Assembly (NCBI RefSeq): GCF_030463565.1
Contig: NC_134649.1
Span: 1,994,001-2,058,000 of the forward strand
Reading direction: 5' to 3'
Length of the DNA stretch: 64,000 nucleotides
DNA from: Pelecanus crispus
Taxonomy: Eukaryota; Chordata; Aves; Pelecaniformes; Pelecanidae
The position numbers and the translations under genes were made by a program. The notes beneath the pieces were generated by a model. It had not been told where the DNA came from, did not search any database, and saw only the letters and a list, made by a program, of their open reading frames with translations. Every line of letters starts with the position of its first letter. The first letter of the stretch is position 1. Below are positions 23,191 through 48,500 of this stretch, in pieces.

Positions 23191-26036
23191 CTTTGCAACC
23201 TACTGACAAGAAGTTTTATTGCTGCTCCTGGGTAACAGCATCCTCTCTCTTCAGGTCTTCACATATTGAAATCATCGCAGGAACGGCATGAACAGAGCAG
23301 AACCTCAGCAAATATCCTGCAACGGAGCCAAAGGCGGGAAAGGATCAGAACACAGCTACAGGGAGGGAGGAAGAAGCAGCTTTTCCACAAAATCCTTTGG
23401 TGTAACATTTTTTTCTTATTAAAAAAAAAGCAGAATCTGTGGGAGGAGCAGCTTCCTTCACCTTATTATTACCTACAGATATTGCAAGCACGCGCATTTG
23501 TTCCAAGAACGGTTTTATACAGGTATTTCACAAGAACACACCGCTTAGATTATTCCATGTCAGAAACAGGTCCTGAGAAAAAAAAAAAAAAAAAAACAGC
23601 GCGAGGAAATACTGGCTTAATGGTGCAGCAACTAAGGATTTCCAGTGCAGAATGCTTTGTCCGACAGCAAGCAGCATCACTTGCTGAAAGGCTCCAGCCC
23701 TCTCCCCTTTCCCCCCGCTCTCCCAAGTCAAACAGACGCAAGGGCCACCGACTCCCATTTCTAACTCCACGCACACCAGGAATTATAAACGTGCAAGCGT
23801 AAAAAGGAACAGCGAGGCATCGGAGCTCCGTCTGAAGCATGTGGCAGAGTACAACAGAAGGCTTTTTTTCTGTAACACGTACACACTGATTCATATTTTG
23901 GTTAATTTTAACTGAGTCTGCTACCAGCAACTTTACTAGCTAAATAATAATCCCCAGGTGCCTGTTCCCAAGCTGTTTGAGTTCCAGATTCAAAGCTTTA
24001 GCGGTAACAGACACAATCCCAAAATGGGAGACTAAAAGCGTTCCCCCATTTCTTGCAACTTAAAACTTTTTTTTTTTTTTAATTTGCTTTTCCAACAGCC
24101 AGGCTAAAAATCCGCCACTGTAAATCTGCAGCAAAATGCAAAACTGCAGCTCTCCTGATGACTTCAGCCGAATACATCTCGGCACGCAGGAGGAAGACAC
24201 GTAGGGTAACACCGTGCAGGAACACTAAAACCACTTGTTAAGTGGATGGAGTAAGGCCCCAGGTGGCTGAATTTGGCTTTGCCATTCTGCCTGACGTGCG
24301 ATTGCAAGAGTCACTTTTTTTAAAACGCAATAGTCCAATCTACCTGAGATATGACGGACCCATTTTTCATTTTAGGGGCTAGCTTCTAGCAAAGTTCACA
24401 GCTTAGAAGACACGGCATTTCCAAAGCTTTTCCCTTTAAGGAGACACAACGGCCAGCGCTTGCGGTACCATACAATCTAAGCAGTGCTATTCTGCTTGGT
24501 GCTAGACAGAAATTGAGAGTTACGAGCTAATTCCACATTCAATGTTTATTTATTTGTAATACAAATAGAAACGTGTGCCCAAATCTCGCCTTAAAGTTCT
24601 ACCCAGATTGTTTAAAAAAAAAAAAACCAAACCCTTACAGAACATTCTTTCATCATCTGACAGTTAAAAAGCTGCATTTAAAATAACGAGAGTTTTCAGT
24701 AGCCTGTCAAAACAAGTGACATTTTACTGTCGGAGTATCTGCAACTTCTACCAAGGAGAAGTACTTCTCAAGCAACAGCGTTATTATACAATCAGTTGCT
24801 TATCATAAAAGATCTTATGATAGGACAATTTTTTAAAAATCAGTTTTCATAGAGATTTTCATAATGAAAGGAGTAAAAATCATGAAAAATCCTCAAGTCC
24901 AATTCAGGGAGGCACAGACTCCACAGTTATCGGAAAAGCCGGTTTCAAGCAGTATCCTGCTCCAAAGGAAGACTCTCTTTGGCGACAGACTACTCCATTA
25001 GGAAGATACAGCATTTGGAACCCAAGAGTGCAGTTTTACATACTTTTGAGTCAAAAAGGTGCACGTTGATCATTGAAACAAACAAAAAAAACCCCAAGTT
25101 AAAAGCATTTTGAAATGTTGGGACACACACAAACACAAATACCCTATCAATTTTCTAGGTATCCATGCATGATCTTTATATATGAGCAACTTAGCTACAT
25201 AAAAAGAAACCATGACTTCGGTTCATTCCGGTCAATGTGCAAGCTCCTTTTCCAAAAGTTATTACATACTTACTGTAGTAGTGTCAATGAAGAGCTTGAT
25301 ATTTCAACTACTATTAGATGAACATACCATAGCTGAATTTAAACCTGTATTTCCTAACAGAGCATTCCATAAGTCTGTAGTGTTGATAACTCCTGTTCAA
25401 AATTCAATTTAAAAAAGGAAAAAAAAAAATTTAAAATGTTACCAACATCTTCAGCATTAACTGAAAGGCATAAAAACATGGTGAGGTATGAGAGCAATGG
25501 ACTGCTCTGTTATGTCGAGACTTCACTTTTACCCAACTACCATATAAATTTCCAATTGTTCTTTCCCACCTCACTCCACAAAGTTTTAAAATTTGTAAAG
25601 CTACTGCCTCGGCAGCACAGTGGCACAGGCTTTCAGAGGTGCCTCTGTAAGTAACTACCTAAAGCATTGGGCTGCAAGTCGTTAAGTGGAGATGTGTATT
25701 GGCAACAAAATACTCTGCACGAGTTACACTGGGATTCTTTTCTTTTTGTTTATAAAAACCAAGAGATAACGAAGCAATTCTTTTAATCAAAAGAAATGAC
25801 CAAAATCTCAGACATCGGATTCGACTACAGAAAAATGATGTGGCTTTTCCCCCTTGCCCCCCGACCAAGACCTGCATGAGAACTGAGGCTGCAGACTGAA
25901 TCAGAAGAACACCCCCTCCCCCCCAAAAAAAAAAAAAAAAGAATAGAGAAAACCAACTCCATGTATACATATGTATTCTGCTGTCTGCAATTGATGTCGT
26001 CCCGGGATAGCACCACCACGAAAGATTTTACATAGC
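23191..26036 (-). other. FEM1B: FEM1B 3'UTR (inferred), long and AT-rich
   Basis: The 2.8 kb after the FEM1B stop on the minus strand is AT-rich, free of CR1 and without coding signal. This is consistent with the long 3'UTR known for this gene. A minus-strand AATAAA (TTTATT at 23215-23220 on the plus strand), followed by a GT-containing stretch, is the farthest good polyadenylation signal. Further minus-strand AATAAA strings near 24545 suggest shorter isoforms. Ends are inferred. Confidence 0.45.
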
Positions 26037-31245
<5,209 letters not shown>

Positions 31246-31250
31246 TGGCC

Positions 31251-32127
31251 TGGGCTGGGTCCGGTTGGGTTGGGTCGGGTTGGTTAGATCGGGTTGGGTT
31301 GGTTGGATGGGGTTGGCTTGGGTTGGGTTGGCTTCCGTTGGGCTGGGTTGGGTTGGGTCTGGTTCAGTTGGGCTGGGTTGGTTGGGTTGCGTTGGGTTGG
31401 GCCTGGTTTAGTTGGGCTGGGTTAGTTGGGTTGGCTTCAGTTGGGCTGTGTTGGGTTGGGTCTGATTCAGTTGGGCTGGGTTGGTTGGATTGGCTTGGCT
31501 TGGCTTCAGTTGGGCTGGATTGGGTTGAGTCTAGTTCACTTGGGCTGGGTTGGTTGGCTTGGCTTGGCTTCAGTTGGGCTGGATTGGGTTGGGTCTAGTT
31601 CACTTGGGCTGAGTTGGTTGGATTGGCTTGGCTTCAGTTGGGCTGGATTAGGTTGGGTCTGATTCAGTTGGGCTGGTTGGTTGGATTGGATTGGCTTCAT
31701 TTGGGCTGGATTGGGTTGGGTCTGGTTCAGTTGGGCTGGGTTGGTTGGATTGGGTTGGGTTAGGTTGGGTTGGCTTCAGCTGCGCTGGGTTGGTTGCATT
31801 GGGTTGGGTTAAGTTGGGTTGGCTTTAGCTGTGCTGGGTTGGGTTGGGTCTGGTCCAGTTGGGCTGGGTTGGTCGGATTGGGTTGGGCTGGCTTCAGTTG
31901 GGCTGGGTTGGGTCTGGTTCAGTCGAGCTGGGTTGGTTGGGTTGGCTTCAGTTGGGCTGCGTTGGGTCTGGTTCAGTTGGGTTGGGTGGGTTTAGGTTGG
32001 GTTGGCTTCAGCTGGGTGGGGTTGGTTGGGTTGAGTCTGGTTCAGCTGAATTGGGTCTGGTTCAGTTGGGTTGGGTAGGGTTGGGTTGACTTGAGTTGGG
32101 TTTGGTTTTGTTTGGTTCAGTTTGTTG
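31251..32127. repeat. G-rich minisatellite 1: TTGGG/TTGGC pentamers in 64-bp higher-order units
   Basis: About 880 bp of degenerate TTGGG, TTGGC and CTGGG pentamers with the G-rich strand on plus. A higher-order unit is visible: GGCTTCAGTTGGGCTGGATT recurs at 64-bp spacing (CTTCAG near 31504, 31568 and 31632, with a variant near 31695), alternating with GGTCTGGTTCAGTTGGG. It abuts the FEM1B CpG island on its far side. Long open frames on the plus strand here are by-products of a stop-poor pentamer. Repeated GGG tracts make G-quadruplex folding plausible. Confidence 0.93.
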
Positions 32128-33962
32128 TTTTTTTTAAAGAAGGGACCAGCAGTTTTCATCACCTCAGCCATGACTCCACCCCAACAAGCCTGTCGTGCCC
32201 AGTCTTGGTGCATGCAGGAGCTTCGTCCTTGGTTTCCAGGATGCCATTACCAGCCTTGCTGCATGCGTATCAGCTTAACCGAGAGCTAAACGCAACCCAC
32301 CTGCTTGGCCGCCTCTCCTTTCCTCTGTACAGATCATCTCCCAGGGACCTTCAGGAGGTGCCCCACGCTGTGACCAGTTAACATGAGACCGATAAAGGCC
32401 ACGGTAAGTAACGTGATACACAACCTGTGCTGCTGTCCGTTGCGTGCCATTGTTTTCAAGGGGATACGGTATCAGCCGTGTTAATAATTAATGTAAAAAC
32501 CTGCAACTGGAGCTGCTGCTCTTTGTGGAAAGTTTCGTGCAGGCCGGGCCGTGCATTATGTATGGGAGCAGTGGCCTGGCTGCGCGGCCAGCATGGCCAA
32601 AGGAGCCCCGGAGAGGCGAGAGGGAAGTGAGTCAGGCTGCGGTCAGCTCTACGGTGTTCAGTCAAGGAGGATCAGCTTTTAACAGCCACGTATGCATGTA
32701 AGGTACAGTACGACAAGCAGGGTTCGCGGTAAGTTTAAGTGGAACCCGTCTCCATTACCTCAACGACCTCCTCTGCTTTTCAAGGATTTTTTTTTGCCAA
32801 CAAAAGCTGCGGACGCCACTCGTGTTGCCTCATGGGTTAGTATGAATGGCACGGAGAAGGTCCATGAGGAATCACCAATGCTGCCACCGTCACTCCTGGG
32901 AGAGACCGAGGTCTCTGTTTTGCAGCTTCTTGGAGCCTCATCGACTTCGGTGTGTCCAGCTCATGGTGGTCTGGACCACGATTCCGCAGCGGAAAGCTCC
33001 GGCGCAGCTTCAAGTGATCATCCCCAGTTACCATCTCAACAACATAGATGTGCACAGCCGCAGAGAGACACGAACGTCTCGGCGTAGTTACAGCAGAGCT
33101 CCCAGCTCAGTGCCGATCCTGATGGTGCCTGAGCACGTGTAAGGCCCTGAGCTCCATCGTGCTCAGCGTCAGAGTCCTCCAGCTGCCTAGGAGCAGGGGC
33201 AGAAGCCGAAGGGTTTCAGTACGCCAAACCATTTTTTGCCATTAAATGCCCGTTTCCCCTGACCAGCAGCACATCTTAAGCTGTGTCTCCACTTGAGGAG
33301 CTCTGCCTGTTTCAAACGCAGATGCATCTCCCGATTTACACCCTAAACTACAAGTCCCAGGGGGTGGGAATTAAGTCTCAAGGGGTGCAAATCCTTCCCT
33401 GCCTTCCACTTTTACTGCCTGTGAATCGTCCCGACCTGATGGCATTTATCTGGTCAAAATGGGGGAGAGGGAACAGAGCACAGCATCCGTGTCTCCTGAC
33501 TTATCAGAGCAACAACAACCGTTTGCTTTACGCCGTGCGGGTGCAGAACCCAAGTTATTTCGTTCCCGGCTAACGGAGGCGAGACCTGGCACACGTAGCG
33601 ATCCGCTCGTGGCGATAAGCGAAATCTGAGGCAGAGCCACGCTGTGCTCCACCACCTTATTTCCATTAAACCTCGGGCTTACGCCGAGACAGTGATTGCA
33701 TGGGACGGTCTGTATTTTCCGTGTCGTTCTCCGCCAGCCTTTTCCCACCTCTGCGTCTCATTTGCTTGGCTGGGTGAGCGCTGGTGTGGCGTGGCTGTGC
33801 ATCGGGCCAGGAGCTGCTCATCTGACGAGCAATTAAGGAGTTAAATGTCGCCTTGCTCCTTTGCCTCTCTTTTAAAAACAGCAACAGATTTGTGCTTTGG
33901 AGAGGGAAGGCAAATCAAATGCGCTGCCTGGGTTTTGAACGGGGAGAGCACGGCGAGGGGAA
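32128..33962. other. Unique sequence between the two minisatellites
   Basis: About 1.8 kb of moderately GC sequence in the FEM1B-CLN6 head-to-head interval. I see no exon with family resemblance, no CR1 and no RNA gene. Short open frames are at chance level. It could hold distal regulatory sites for either gene, but nothing specific is recognised. Confidence 0.5.
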
Positions 33963-34940
33963 GGCTGAGCTGGGCTGAACTGGGTTGGGCTGGGCTGAAC
34001 TGGGCTGAACCGGGCTGAACTGGGCTGGGCTGAACTGGGCTGGGCTGAACCGGGCTGAACTGGGCTGGGCTGAACTGGGCTGGGCTGAACCGGGCTGGGC
34101 TGAGCTGGGCTGAACCATGCTGAACTGGGCTGGGCTGGGCTGAACCGGGCTGAACTGGGCTGGGCTGAACTGGGCTGGGCTGAACCGGGCTGGGCTGAAC
34201 TGGGCTGGGCTGAACCGGGCTGGGCTGAGCTGGGCTGAACCATGCTGAACTGGGCTGGGCTGGGCTGAACCGGGCTGAACTGGGCTGGGCTGAACCGGGC
34301 TGGGCTGAACCGGGCTGGGCTGAACCGGGCTGAACTGGGCTGGGCTGGGCTGAACCGGGCTGAACTGGGCTGGGCTGAACCAGGCTGGGCTGAACAGGTT
34401 TGGGCTGAGCTGGGCTGGGCTGAGCTGAGCTGAACTGGGCTCGGCTGAGCTGAACTGGGCTGGGCTGGGCTGAACTGGGCTGGCCTGAGCTGAGCTGGGC
34501 TGGCCTGAGCTGGCCTGAGCTGAACTGGGCTGAGCTGGGCTGTGCTGGGCTGAGCTGCACTGGGCTGGCCTGAGCTGAACTGGGCTGGGCTGAGCTGAAC
34601 TGAACTGGGCTGAGCTGAACTGAGCTGGACTGAACTGGGCTGAGCTGAACTGGGCTGGGCTGAGCTGGGCTGAACTGGGCTGGGCTGGGCTGGGCTGGGC
34701 TGAACTGGGCTGAGCTGGGCTGGGCTGAACTGGGCTGAACTGAGCTGAGCTGAACTGGGCTGAGCTGAACTGGGCTGGCCTGAGCTGAACTGGGCTGAAC
34801 TGGGCTGAACTGGGCTGGGCTGAGCTGAACTGAGCTGGGCTGAGCTGAACTGGGCTGGGCTGAGCTGAACTGGGCTGGGCTGAACTGGGCTGAGCTGAAC
34901 TGGGCTGGGCTGGGCTGGGCCGAGCCGAGCCGAGCCGAGC
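33963..34940. repeat. G-rich minisatellite 2: TGGGC/TGAAC/TGAGC pentamer array
   Basis: About 980 bp, almost pure pentamers (TGGGC, TGAAC, TGAGC, rarer TGGCC and CGAGC) with no register break over most of the length. An internal duplication is visible: the rare variant TGAACCATGC occurs at 34111 and again at 34236, exactly 25 pentamers (125 bp) apart, in matching surroundings. The G-rich strand is plus, as in minisatellite 1. It ends at the CLN6 CpG island, within about 170 bp of the CLN6 start codon. Confidence 0.95.
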
Positions 34941-35113
34941 CAGGCCCGCCCGTTCCGTCCCGTCCCGTCCCGCCCCCGCCGGGGCGGTCCCGGGCCCCGG
35001 CCGCGCAGCCGCCGCTCATCCCCCGGCGCCGAGGCGGGGCCCGGGCGGAGCCTGGCCGGGAGGAGCGGGGCCGAGCGGGGCCGAGAGCAGCGGGGCCGGG
35101 CCGGGCCGGGCCG

Positions 35114-43230
<8,117 letters not shown>

Positions 43231-43330
43231 GTTTTGATATTTTAGAGCGATTTGAAGAAAAGAAAAAAAAAAAAAATCTAGTTTTTCTAATGTAGATGTA
43301 TTTCAAATAAATTCCTGACCAACATTAGCT
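43231..43330 (+). terminator. CLN6: CLN6 short 3'UTR with AATAAA polyadenylation signal
   Basis: AATAAA at 43305-43310 lies about 75 bp after the CLN6 stop and is followed by ACCAACATTAGCTGC, a plausible cleavage region. An A-rich run precedes it at 43263-43275. This predicts a 3'UTR of about 100 nt. The introns 36382-37141, 40208-41616 and 41740-42941 contain nothing else I recognise. Confidence 0.65.
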
Positions 43331-45534
43331 GCAAGACGTATCGTATGTTAACTAGACCTAGCTAGGGAGGGGGTGTTTCAACAAAAGGGAAAAAATAATC
43401 TTTGCGACTTAACGCTTCGCAGCCAGGGCCGTGGCAGGCGCGTCCTCCTGGCTTTGCCAGCCCTCACGATCACACAACCCGGCTCCACGCTGGACTTTTT
43501 CAGGTGCTTACGGGACAGCACCAAATCCCTCCCGTCCCGGAGCAGGGGCGCAGCATCCCAGCCTCACCGCGGTCCTCGCTGCCGGCGAACCCCCGGTGCC
43601 ACCATCGCCGCCCCGCAGAGCACCCCCGCCTTTAGCGGGAGCGGTTTGCCGGGAAATCAAGAGCGTTCTCGCCCTCCCGGTGTCTTGGCACGGAGAGATG
43701 TATCCGCTCCTCCCACGCTGCTCCCAGCCGAGTAAACATGCCGGGAAGGGGCTGAGCCGCCCCACCTCGCATCTGCACGGCGGCTCCGCTCGGCCGTGCC
43801 TCCCCGGGGAGCCCCCCAGGGTCCCGGCCATCGGCGTCAGGGTGATGAGCGCAGGGTGCAGGCAGGACCTGGCCGGCGGCAGAGGCAGAAGGGCCGATTC
43901 CCTGCGAACGCAACCCGAAAAGAGCAGCGGGCAGGGGCTGAGCTCCAGCATCGGCCCCGCTCGCGTGGGGTCTGCTCCCGCTCCCCCAGCTTCAGGTGAT
44001 GGAGCTGAGCTCCCGCAACTCCAGCTGCACCCCTGCGGTGGTTTATGTCTGTAAAATTTGACAGAATCCAAGTGGTAGAAGAAAAAAAAGCTATTAGCAA
44101 AACATGCTGAATAAAAACTAAAAGCTGAGTGACTCACGCTGCTTCCTGAAGCAGCTCTGTTTTTTGAAGGGAGAACCTTTATCCCACGAGATTGAAGGAC
44201 CCTGAACTTCTCATTGTAACGGGGCAAGGTCTACCCTGGGAAGGGTCCAGTCCCTGCCACAACAGTCACTATGGCCACTAAATATTTTGTCCTTGGGTCT
44301 AGATCTCGGCCACAGCCTGGCATCAGGTACTTCATCCCCCCGCATACGTGCTAGCCCTGCCTGCACAGCCCCTGGGTTTCTTTTTGGGATACTTCAAGCA
44401 CTGGTGGATCCGGCGAGGCAGAACTCCCACACGCAGGAACACCCGGCCAAGCTGCTGGCTCCGCTTTTTTTGTGGAAGATGGGGCGGGACAAAATTGTAG
44501 ATTTTTTTTTTTGGCATTTTCCATGTGTAATACTTGCTTTTCAATGGCTTGAATGTCAAGTGAGTGGCAGAAGCACAGCACCGGAGGGGACCAGAAGATG
44601 CGAGCAAACGCGGCTGGCTGTCCGCGCTATTCCGCGATGGCTGGAGCTCTGCGTCCCCCATGCACCCCGGTTTAAGCCCCCAAACGCTCCCCGGCTCGCT
44701 GCAGCCCTCCTCTCCCTCAGCATTGCCTCCTCCGAGTCCCCCCTCTGAGTGCCAGCCAAGGGCTGCCACGAGAGCCGGCAGTCCTGGAGCCTGTTTGCTC
44801 CCAAGCAGATTAGCTAAATAAATGCTACTAAATAAAATCTCAGACAATGGGGAGCTTTTTGAACGAGCTCAAAAATCCCTTCTCCTCTGAGCCTGTCTGC
44901 AACGCCCCAGCTCCGCCGTGTTTGCAGGGGGCACGTCTGAACCCCCCTTCCCCTGCAAGCCCACGGGCACAGCGACGCTGCCAGCGATGCCCAACGCCCC
45001 GCGCCGAGCTCAGCCAGGACCTGCAAAGCCCAAATTAACTCCTTCTCCTGCCCACCAGCGAAACCCCTCCAGCAGCGACCTGCAGAGCTGTAAATCCCCC
45101 CCGCACCCTCAGCAGGTATCAGCAAGGCTGGATTTGTCTCCCAGCAGCTGAGCTTAGTGCAAGGCGTGCAGCTACTCGAGATTAGCAAACCTTTCACGCT
45201 CAACCAGCTCACCTCCATCCAGCCCGACCCCAAATACCCTGAAACCCCGACCGGGGACACTCCTGCCCCCTCCTCCTGACAGCATCGCAGCTCGGGGGCC
45301 GCTCCGGAGCCCCGAGGCTTTGGGCGGGCTGGGGAGAGCCCTTCTCCCCACGGCGTGCGAGCAGGAGCTGGCAGGGATCAGGTCTCGTAGCCATAGCAGC
45401 GGGGTATTTATTACAGCCCGGCCGCACTCCACCCCGGGCTGGCGGACTTTAGCCCTTAATCGAGTAGAAGTAGCAGCAGCAGACGCCTCTGATCCCGACG
45501 GGCAGCGTAAAACACAGGGAGAGCCCCCGAAATA
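43331..45534. other. CLN6-CALML4 intergenic interval
   Basis: About 2.2 kb between two genes on the same strand. The first part (about 43420-43960) is GC- and CpG-rich; the remainder is ordinary. No exon, RNA gene or mobile element is recognised. The CALML4 promoter should lie in the last few hundred bases, which are moderately GC-rich. No TATA box is obvious. Confidence 0.5.
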
Positions 45535-48500
45535 ATGGTGAGTGAAGCGTTCTGGCTGATGCAAACTGCTCATCCCTGCTCCCCCCATCCAGATTTTAAA
45601 GCTGTTTTTTTTTTTTTTTTTCTCTCCACACTACAGGCAAAATTTCTGTCCCAGGATCAAATTAATGGTACGTACAGTTTTGTTCTGGTTTGGGTTTTTT
45701 TATTAGCAAGATCAGCTTAACAAATTTTTATATATATATATATATATATATAAAATGGCATTTTCCCCAAAAAGTCTCTCAGTCTGGGCTTGTGCTCCCC
45801 CACTTGACCTGCTCCCAGCTCTCCAGGGGATCTGCTTGCTCTGAAACCAGAGGAATCTCCGTGGTTTCGTTAGGACAGCGCTGGGCACAGGCAGGGAGCT
45901 GAAACCAGCCGCAGACCCGCACGCTGGAGTGCAGGAGACCGGCGGGGGTTAACCAGCACCCTCCCAACCCCAGAACCACGTCAGCCCCGGCCAAGCTAGC
46001 AGGGACCAGAAATTTCAGGTGCCCATTCGCAGGAGGTTTCATCTACGATGGGAGCGAAGGTGAAGGAGGAAGAGGAGGAAGGAGAGGGTGTCGGAAGTAC
46101 AAATTCGCATTGCGAGGCACCGGGGCTCTCCCTGGGAAAGGGGACCCCTGCCTCGGATGGGAACGAGGAAGGGTTTGCTATGAGAACGGCAGGAGAAAGC
46201 TGAAATAAGAGTATTATTGCAAATCTATTCATCTGCAGCGCCCTCGGGCTCAGCAGCTCCGCAGGATTGCTGCCGGGGAGGAGGCACCCACGGGGCACCC
46301 AGCACAGCACCCTGCGCTCACGCCTGCGACGAGGTCTAGGGACAGAGAGGATGAGGAGGGGAGCAGAGGGTGACTGCACCAAATTAGGCTGATTTTTATT
46401 TCCCTGGCTGCTCTGCAGGCAGGACTGTCCCTGTGCAGCACAACTTGCCCGTTAGCGTTGAGCATGAAGAGGAGCGGAGCCTGCCCCTGCGCTGGGAGCA
46501 GAGTGGGAAGGGAGGATGAGAGATGGCAGCCTTATCTAGGTCAGCTGCAACCCTTACTTATTTATTGGGAAAGTGGGAAGCCGGCGTTCCGAGGGGGAAG
46601 GGGAGAGGGCGAGCAGGCAGGCGAGGACTGCGGGGGGAGGCGAGGGAGGGGAGATGCTGGGGCGGGCCGGCAGCAGGGCGGGCAGAGGCTCTGCTCTGGC
46701 AGCACCCAGACCGTCAAACGCGACACGATCGGTTCTTTTCTCTTTTATGAAAATCCAGCCAGCGACAGGCCAAGGCAGGGGCAAGCCCCCGGCCCTGCGC
46801 AGACCATGGCGGCGACCAAACCAGCATCCTCCACCCCTCCTTAAGGCTCGTTCCTTTAGCATCCTCCCCTACCCCCCATGAAGGCAGACAAGTACTTTTT
46901 AACAGTATTCTACATATTTGGAAGCCTGACTCCACTTGCAGACTTGCTTCATTAGGCTGAAGGACCCCAATTAGCTCAGCTATTCACAAGCCTGGATTTT
47001 AATTGCCCTTGGCACTCTACCCGGGGTCCTCCGCTGCTGTCCATCATCTTCCTTGAAAGGAGACACCCCGAGCCAGACACAATATCCCTGCTGGAACCCT
47101 ACCAACGCCGCCGACCCGGCAACGGGAGAAGAAACGTCACTGGTAGATCAATGTAATCTTACATGGCATAACAGAGTTTTGGTTTTTAATTAGAGTTCAA
47201 GGAATGTTTTTCCCTGTACGACAAGAAACAAAAAGGCAAGATAAAAGCCTCCGACCTGATGGCAGTGATGCGGTGCCTGGGAGCCAGCCCGACGCCAGGA
47301 GAGGTGCAGAGACACCTGCACTTGCACAAGATCGGTAAGCAAAGCGCAGTGGTAGCAGGTGAATAAAACACACTGGGTTACGGTTGGAGAAACTCAGCTT
47401 TTCTGTGGTCGGGAGCCTACATGCAAAGACAAGGAGGTTGCCTGGAGGCCAGCAGATAATCCTCACACTCAGGTGAAACAGCCCAGGCAACGCAGAATAA
47501 CCAAGAGCAGTCATAGGATCATAGAATCTTTTAGGTTGGAAAAGACCTTTAAGATCATCCAGTCCAACCATTAACCTACACTACCAAGCCCACCACTAAA
47601 CCAATCAAGGGTAGAGTAATAATTTCATGTTTCCTGGCTTGGTGGCTGGATTATTTTTAATGAAAGTAAAACTAGAAAAGAATCATTAAGATTGGAAAGG
47701 ATCTCTAAGATCATCAGTCCAACCATCAACCCAACACCCCCATGCCCACTAAACCATGTCCCAAAGTGCCACCTCTGCCCATTTTTTTGAACACAGTCAC
47801 CAAAACCTAGTCTGATGTGCTGGACAGTGAACAGCACACAGATTAAAACAGTGCCATTAAAAAAAGAAAAGCTCCCAGAGCAGTGGGAGGCGTACATATT
47901 GATTACGGATTTTGAGGCTGAGAAACTGTCCAGTCCAACCAGCAGAGATAGAAGAGCACAGACAGACAGACATCTGCAGATTCGTATAAATAAATTCAAA
48001 GCACAGCACAAAGACCAAAGAAAAATCACGAGATGAGGCGGATTAAAAATTCTGGATACCAGGTTTCAGAGCACAAGTCTAACAAAGCTACAAATGGGTT
48101 TTCGGGCCAGGAGAAAGCCCCCAGCAGTGGTCCACCCTGCTCCAGCCCAGAGTCATGCGAAAGGTGCCCCAGGAAGGGGGGCTGGGGGAGGGAGAAGGGG
48201 GATGCTGAGGTCTGGATCCAGACTACAAAACTGAGCCATTCCTAAGGAATCTGCTCTTATTTTTCCAGAACGAAACGCAGAGTTGGATTTCTCCACTTTC
48301 CTGAATATAATGTACAGGCAAACGAAGCAAGAGGAACCCGAGAGGGAAATCCTCACGGCCCTGTCCATGATAGACAGGCAGAAGAGAGGCGTTATCACCG
48401 TTTCGGAGCTGAAAGCCAAACTTACAAGACTAGGAGAAAAGCTTTCCGAGGAAGAAGGTATGTCGCAATTCAAAGATCTATCAAATGCTTTGCCTCTTCT

